NCBI GenBank assembly: GCA_900554975.1
Contig: USJI01000026.1
Span: 1-9,021, forward strand
Direction of reading: 5' to 3'
DNA: 9,021 nucleotides
From: an uncultured Ruminococcus sp.
GTDB lineage: Bacteria > Bacillota > Clostridia > Oscillospirales > Ruminococcaceae
In this document: positions 6,654 through 9,021 of the stretch, piece after piece
How the letters are laid out: the number at the start of each line of letters is the position of its first letter
How positions within the stretch are numbered: position 1 is the stretch's first letter
Made by a program: the position numbers and the translations under genes
The notes under the pieces: model-generated
Database searches by the model: none
What the model was told of the DNA's origin: nothing
Seen by the model: the letters and a program-made list of their open reading frames with translations, nothing else

Positions 6654-6786
6654 GATTAGTTACAGTTGCCGTTCTGTCAGCGTGGTACTGATTAATTGCC
6701 TGTCGAGCCAATATGTGTTGCCGTTCTACAAACGCTGTATTATCTTAAGCATTTTAGCAGATGGTCGAGCCTAATGCTGGCTAATC
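6654..6786. repeat. Two GTTGCCGTTCT...GTCGAGCC units inside a short inverted repeat
   Basis: The 11-mer GTTGCCGTTCT occurs at 6665-6675 and 6717-6727. Each copy is followed by the 8-mer GTCGAGCC, at 6702-6709 and 6764-6771. The units are 45 and 55 nt long with unlike centres. GATTAG (6654-6659) and CTAATC (6781-6786) frame the pair, and an internal helix AGCATT (6748-6753) / AATGCT (6773-6778) is possible. The stretch 6640-6817 has no credible open reading frame. It could be a small structured RNA, a mobile-element remnant or a decayed repeat; the strand is undecided. Confidence 0.45.
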
Positions 6787-6811
6787 CCTAAAATGGGTCA
6801 CGTCTAAAAAT

Positions 6812-6825
6812 CTTTCTTCAGAAAG
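6812..6825 (-). terminator. Possible weak terminator at the mazF 3' end
   Basis: On the minus strand CTTTC-TGAA-GAAAG forms a 5-bp hairpin at the mazF stop codon and is followed by A and five T residues (6806-6810). The stem is short and AT-rich, so termination is probably incomplete. Confidence 0.3.
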
Positions 6826-7171
6826 CGGAGGGTAAGCCGAAACTTATGGAAAGGGCATCATCAACTTTGTGCATTGAATTTCCGTCCAGCTCCCCCATTC
6901 TCTCTTTCAGACGCTTTTTGTCTATCGTTCTGATCTGTTCAAGAAGAACAACACTGTCTTTTGCAAGTCCGCAGCCATCGGCTCTCAGCTCTATATGTGT
7001 AGGGAGCTTTGCCTTTTCTTTCTGGCTGGTTATCGCTGCGGCTATAACTGTCGGACTATGACGGTTTCCGACATCGTTCTGAACTATAAGTACGGGTCTT
7101 ATTCCGCCCTGTTCCGAACCTACAACAGGGCTGAGATCCGCATAATAAATCTCTCCTCTTCTGACTGACAT
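6818..7171 (-). CDS. mazF: MazF/EndoA-type endoribonuclease toxin
   Basis: This 117-aa protein is a MazF/PemK-family mRNA interferase, which cuts single-stranded mRNA at short sequence motifs and arrests growth. The first 48 residues follow Bacillus EndoA (NdoA) closely: [29 protein letters not shown] and [10 protein letters not shown]. Arg25 and Thr48, the catalytic residues known for EndoA, are both present at the same numbering. Later parts ([25 protein letters not shown]) also match, and the length is normal, so the gene looks intact. On the minus strand AAAGGAG (7178-7184) lies 6 nt before ATG 7169-7171. No MazE-type antitoxin is encoded upstream; the 181 bp before it hold only regulatory-looking sequence and a terminator. 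The antitoxin could be elsewhere in the genome. The cleavage site cannot be read from the sequence, although UACAU is known for EndoA. Confidence 0.93.
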   Translation of the reverse strand: MSVRRGEIYYADLSPVVGSEQGGIRPVLIVQNDVGNRHSPTVIAAAITSQKEKAKLPTHIELRADGCGLAKDSVVLLEQIRTIDKKRLKERMGELDGNSMHKVDDALSISFGLPSAF

Positions 7172-7196
7172 AATTATCTCCTTTGATTTTTCTGTG

Positions 7197-7258
7197 TTTT
7201 CCGGAAAATCCTATGTATTTATCATTGCCTTAAATTTAAAATTTAATCATCAATTATA
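7197..7258 (-). promoter_or_regulatory. mazF upstream region with -10 candidate and two palindromes
   Basis: On the minus strand TATAAT lies at 7253-7258, without a convincing -35; another TATAAT is at 7283-7288. Between the first and the mazF ribosome site are two palindromes: TTAAATT-TAA-AATTTAA (7230-7246) and TTTTCCGGAAAA (7197-7208). They could be operators for toxin autoregulation, but the AT-rich one may be chance. Confidence 0.3.
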
Positions 7259-7321
7259 CGGAAAATTTGCCGCCGCTGTTTTATTATACTCATCTATACT
7301 TATCCGGGTTCGCAGACTGTG

Positions 7322-7346
7322 AAAAAGGACGGGAATTGTCCCGCCC
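7322..7346 (-). terminator. Terminator of the lipoprotein gene
   Basis: Read on the minus strand, GGGCGGGA and TCCCGTCC form an 8-bp stem with one G-U pair and a CAAT loop (7327-7346), followed by TTTTT (7322-7326). It lies directly behind the lipoprotein stop codon and separates that gene from mazF. Confidence 0.88.
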
Positions 7347-7352
7347 TGAATC

Positions 7353-7676
7353 TTATCTTTCCTGACTTGAAGCGTCTGTTCCCTCTGTTCCCATAATAGC
7401 ATCTCCTGCATCTTCAACAGCTGAACCGGCATCATCTACTATGTCTTCACCTGTTGATACAAGGTCGTCAACTATCTCTCCTGCCTTTGTAATAATGTTT
7501 CCGCTGTCTGTGTCAGAGGGCTTTTCCGTTTCTGAAACTGATGTTTCCTCTGTAACCTTTTCAGTTGCTTCTGTCGCAGAATCTGAGTCGGAATCCATTT
7601 TATCAGAGTTTCCACAGGCTGTGAATGCACAGCATAAAGCAGCCATTGTAAGCATAAGTGTTAAAGTTCTTTTCAT
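7353..7676 (-). CDS. Small acidic lipoprotein of unknown function
   Basis: This 107-aa protein starts with a lipoprotein signal peptide: MKRT, a hydrophobic stretch (5-19) and the lipobox-like FTAC, with Cys21 as the probable lipid-modified residue, followed by GNSDK. Residues about 27-58 form a flexible linker rich in Asp, Glu, Ser and Thr. Residues 61-95 look like an amphipathic helix built from degenerate repeats (GEIVDDLVST, GEDIVDDAGSA, VEDAGDAI). The mature protein is strongly acidic and should sit on the outer face of the membrane. I chose ATG at 7676 because AAAGGA (7686-7691) precedes it by 9 nt; a TTG at 7694 would add six residues and has no better ribosome site. I do not recognise a family. 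The gene has its own terminator and faces away from the membrane-protein gene at 8148. Confidence 0.75.
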   Translation of the reverse strand: MKRTLTLMLTMAALCCAFTACGNSDKMDSDSDSATEATEKVTEETSVSETEKPSDTDSGNIITKAGEIVDDLVSTGEDIVDDAGSAVEDAGDAIMGTEGTDASSQER

Positions 7677-7701
7677 TGTTTTCAATCCTTTCAAATTTGC
7701 T

Positions 7702-7730
7702 ATTGCAGCAATTTCCTCTGCAATATAACA
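7702..7730 (-). promoter_or_regulatory. Candidate promoter and inverted repeat before the lipoprotein gene
   Basis: On the minus strand TGTTATATT (7722-7730) resembles an extended -10; no good -35 is present. An inverted repeat with 7-bp arms, ATTGCAG (7702-7708) and CTGCAAT (7718-7724), overlaps its end and the expected start site, so it may be an operator rather than a leader hairpin. Confidence 0.3.
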
Positions 7731-7783
7731 TTATTTTTTCCCGCCAAAGCCGTTATTATCCATGAATTTCTCGTCAATATTAA

Positions 7784-7951
7784 TTTTCAACAAATTTTCG
7801 CATAAAGTAATCAACAATTTACTCTTATTTGCCTTTCAACAATTAAACAGTCTGTAAATGTCGTTATTACGTCGTTTTTTCGTATTCTGACAGAAGTTTA
7901 AAACTCCTTTCAACAACGTTTTCAACACTCTGTGGAAAACCCTGTTGAATT
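7784..7951. other. Cluster of DnaA-box-like 9-mers
   Basis: Six 9-mers of the type TTTTC(A/C)ACA occur here: TTTTCAACA (7784-7792), CTTTCAACA (7833-7841), CTTTCAACA (7907-7915), TTTTCAACA (7919-7927), TGTGGAAAA (7931-7939, reverse of TTTTCCACA) and TGTTGAATT (7943-7951, reverse). A weaker TAATCAACA is at 7808-7816. The last four start exactly 12 bp apart with 3-nt gaps, two forward and then two reverse. They differ by one to three bases from the DnaA consensus TTATCCACA. An AT-rich tract (about 8000-8090) follows. No replication gene is in the window. Confidence 0.45.
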
Positions 7952-7970
7952 GCAGGCACAATTTTACAAC

Positions 7971-7991
7971 TGTATTATGTGTTATAATACA
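7971..7991. promoter_or_regulatory. 8-bp-arm palindrome over an extended -10 box
   Basis: TGTATTAT (7971-7978) and ATAATACA (7984-7991) are perfect inverted arms around a 5-nt centre. The right arm overlaps the plus-strand extended -10 TGTTATAAT (7980-7988). This is the layout of a repressor operator. The promoter would read toward the membrane-protein gene at 8148. Confidence 0.45.
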
Positions 7992-8035
7992 CAATAAGAT
8001 TTGCCTTTTTTCTCTGAAAATCGTTAGTTTGTCAA

Positions 8036-8064
8036 TTTACTTTTTTATTTTTCTGGTTTATAAT
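8036..8064 (+). promoter_or_regulatory. Candidate promoter of the membrane glycosyltransferase gene
   Basis: TTTACT (8036-8041) and TATAAT (8059-8064) are separated by 17 nt. The -35 matches the consensus at four of six positions. A further TATAAT at 8080-8085 has no suitable -35. The surrounding tract is very AT-rich, so chance -10 boxes are likely. Confidence 0.4.
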
Positions 8065-8147
8065 AATATTCATAAGAGATATAATAAGTGGTATCGACAA
8101 AAAAGAAATAAAAAGGATACTGCAAAAGAAACAAGAGGGAATAACAA

Positions 8148-9021
8148 ATGAGTAAATTATACAGAATCGTTCAGGGCGGATTTGCAGGAATTTTCACCCT
8201 GACGATAATCTCCGTCTATATCAGAGGAATAAAACATCTACATCTTGCTGTGACAACCGAAATTCTCATTACTTTAGCGGCGGTTGCCCTGATGTTTTTG
8301 CTGAGCCTTTTTTACCGTAAATTAAAGAACAACGTTTCATCGCTTGACAACAGGCAGACCGACAGAATATTTTTGGGAATCGTCCTCGGAATGCTTGCCG
8401 TTCAGCTTGTGTTTGCGTTTGTTCTTCATGCACCGCCAATGTCTGACCTCGGGTATGTTGACAAAATAGCAAGAAGTTTTGCAGAAAACTGGAACACAAG
8501 CCACATTTACGATGAACTGCCGAAACGCCATTTTAACTACCTTGTCCGCTATCCGAACAATCAGGCTTTGTTTGTCATGCTGTCGCTCGTTTACAGGGGC
8601 TGTTACCTGCTGACCGGAAGGATGCCTTATATTGTGCCTGTTCTGCTGAATACCTTTGCCCTTAATCTTTCAGCTGTTCTGCTGTATTTCATTGCAAAGA
8701 AGATTTTCAGAAATAATGCAGCTGCGTTATTCTCAGGAATACTGTCCGCAGGATTTTTGGTATTCTATACCTACACTTCCTTTTATTACACTGACTCTGT
8801 CAGTATGCCGTTCACTCTGGGTTCAATTCTCCTCTTTCTCAGCGGAATTGAATCAAAAAAGAAAATACGTTCTGCAACTGAGCTTATTTCCTCCGGACTT
8901 CTTCTTATTGCCGGATATAAAATAAAGGGCAGTGTCATTATACTTATACCTGTTTTTCTGCTGTATCTTGTAGTATTTACAAAAAAATTCAACATATTAA
9001 AACATATAAAACAGTTTTCGC
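8148..9021 (+). CDS. Multi-pass membrane protein, GT-C/GT39-like glycosyltransferase (3' truncated)
   Basis: The frame is open from ATG 8148 to the window end, giving 291 residues of an incomplete gene. AGAGGGA (8134-8140) precedes the start at good distance. Hydrophobic segments lie near 11-25, 36-56, 74-95, 139-157, 160-182, 193-211, 217-232, 247-257 and 262-277. After the third segment comes APPMSDLGYVDKIARSFA, where Asp100 sits at the place of the acidic catalytic residue in the first outer loop of PMT/ArnT-type enzymes. RYPNNQALFV (134-143), FYYTDSVSMPF (212-222) and YKIKGS (257-262) recall motifs that I associate with Gram-positive GT39-like proteins. Such enzymes transfer sugars from polyprenyl-phosphate donors on the outer membrane face. 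The acceptor is unknown. The missing C-terminus and my recall of the motifs limit the certainty; another polytopic membrane enzyme is possible. Confidence 0.7.
   Translation, partial: MSKLYRIVQGGFAGIFTLTIISVYIRGIKHLHLAVTTEILITLAAVALMFLLSLFYRKLKNNVSSLDNRQTDRIFLGIVLGMLAVQLVFAFVLHAPPMSDLGYVDKIARSFAENWNTSHIYDELPKRHFNYLVRYPNNQALFVMLSLVYRGCYLLTGRMPYIVPVLLNTFALNLSAVLLYFIAKKIFRNNAAALFSGILSAGFLVFYTYTSFYYTDSVSMPFTLGSILLFLSGIESKKKIRSATELISSGLLLIAGYKIKGSVIILIPVFLLYLVVFTKKFNILKHIKQFS

Noticed and set aside
6665..6771. CRISPR array from the repeated GTTGCCGTTCT
   Set aside because: Only two copies exist, the shared head is 11 nt, and a second shared block sits inside the unit. There are no uniform repeats or spacers and no cas gene.
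7250..7435. Minus-strand frame upstream of mazF as a possible antitoxin
   Set aside because: It overlaps the lipoprotein gene in another frame and runs through that gene's terminator; its sequence does not resemble MazE or EndoAI.
7441..7728. Plus-strand Ser-rich frame opposite the lipoprotein gene
   Set aside because: It is antisense to a lipoprotein gene with signal peptide, ribosome site and terminator; its Ser/Val richness is the mirror of Asp/Glu/Thr codons.
7756..7764. TTATCCATG as another DnaA box
   Set aside because: It matches the consensus at seven of nine positions, but the two differences are in the ACA end that all other members of the cluster keep, so I did not count it.
7945..8151. 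Small plus-strand protein gene of 68 aa in the intergenic region
   Set aside because: It starts with TTG inside a DnaA-like box, has no ribosome site, odd composition typical of AT-rich noncoding DNA, and overlaps the predicted promoters and the real start at 8148.

Overview
The window looks like chromosomal DNA of a low-to-moderate GC Gram-positive bacterium, most likely a clostridial species of the Ruminococcus / Oscillospiraceae type. The signs are strong AGGAGG-type ribosome binding sites before nearly every gene, sigma-A-like promoters (one a perfect TTGACA-N17-TATAAT), a clostridial-type glutamyl-tRNA synthetase C-terminus, and a MazF close to Bacillus EndoA. The lineage is an inference from sequence character, not from a database match.

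Left part (1-5229). The 3' end of a glutamate--tRNA ligase gene is followed by a tightly packed four-gene operon. It encodes an ABC-2 type ATPase, its membrane permease, a GldG-family auxiliary protein and a DUF4340 protein. Start and stop codons overlap by 4 nt at two of the three junctions, and the third gap is 15 nt. This set is related to the Bacteroidetes gliding genes gldA/F/G, but here it is probably an uncharacterised envelope exporter: two cytosolic/membrane core subunits plus two proteins anchored at the membrane with large extracellular parts. Before the operon lie three GCTTTCA repeats with an exact 11-nt period and an extended -10 box, the layout of a response-regulator-activated promoter.

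Middle (5230-6640). A 93-aa soluble protein of unknown function has its own promoter and terminator. A consensus promoter then drives a PspA/IM30 membrane-stress gene and a 54-aa single-pass membrane protein 22 nt behind it, closed by a strong terminator. The small protein is a candidate membrane partner of PspA, since no PspB or PspC is present in the window.

Right part (6641-9021). A non-coding stretch of about 180 bp holds two copies of a GTTGCCGTTCT...GTCGAGCC unit inside a short inverted repeat. On the minus strand come a MazF-family endoribonuclease without an adjacent antitoxin and, upstream of it, a small acidic lipoprotein with its own terminator. The intergenic region of about 470 bp (7677-8147) contains a cluster of TTTTCAACA/TTTTCCACA 9-mers that resemble DnaA boxes, four of them spaced at exactly 12 bp, followed by an AT-rich tract and an 8-bp-arm palindrome over a TATAAT. 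The window ends inside a multi-pass membrane protein that looks like a GT-C (PMT/GT39-like) glycosyltransferase.

Most interesting items: the DnaA-box-like array, the 11-nt-period promoter repeats, the PspA-linked small membrane protein, the paired structured repeat at 6654-6786, and the orphan mazF.
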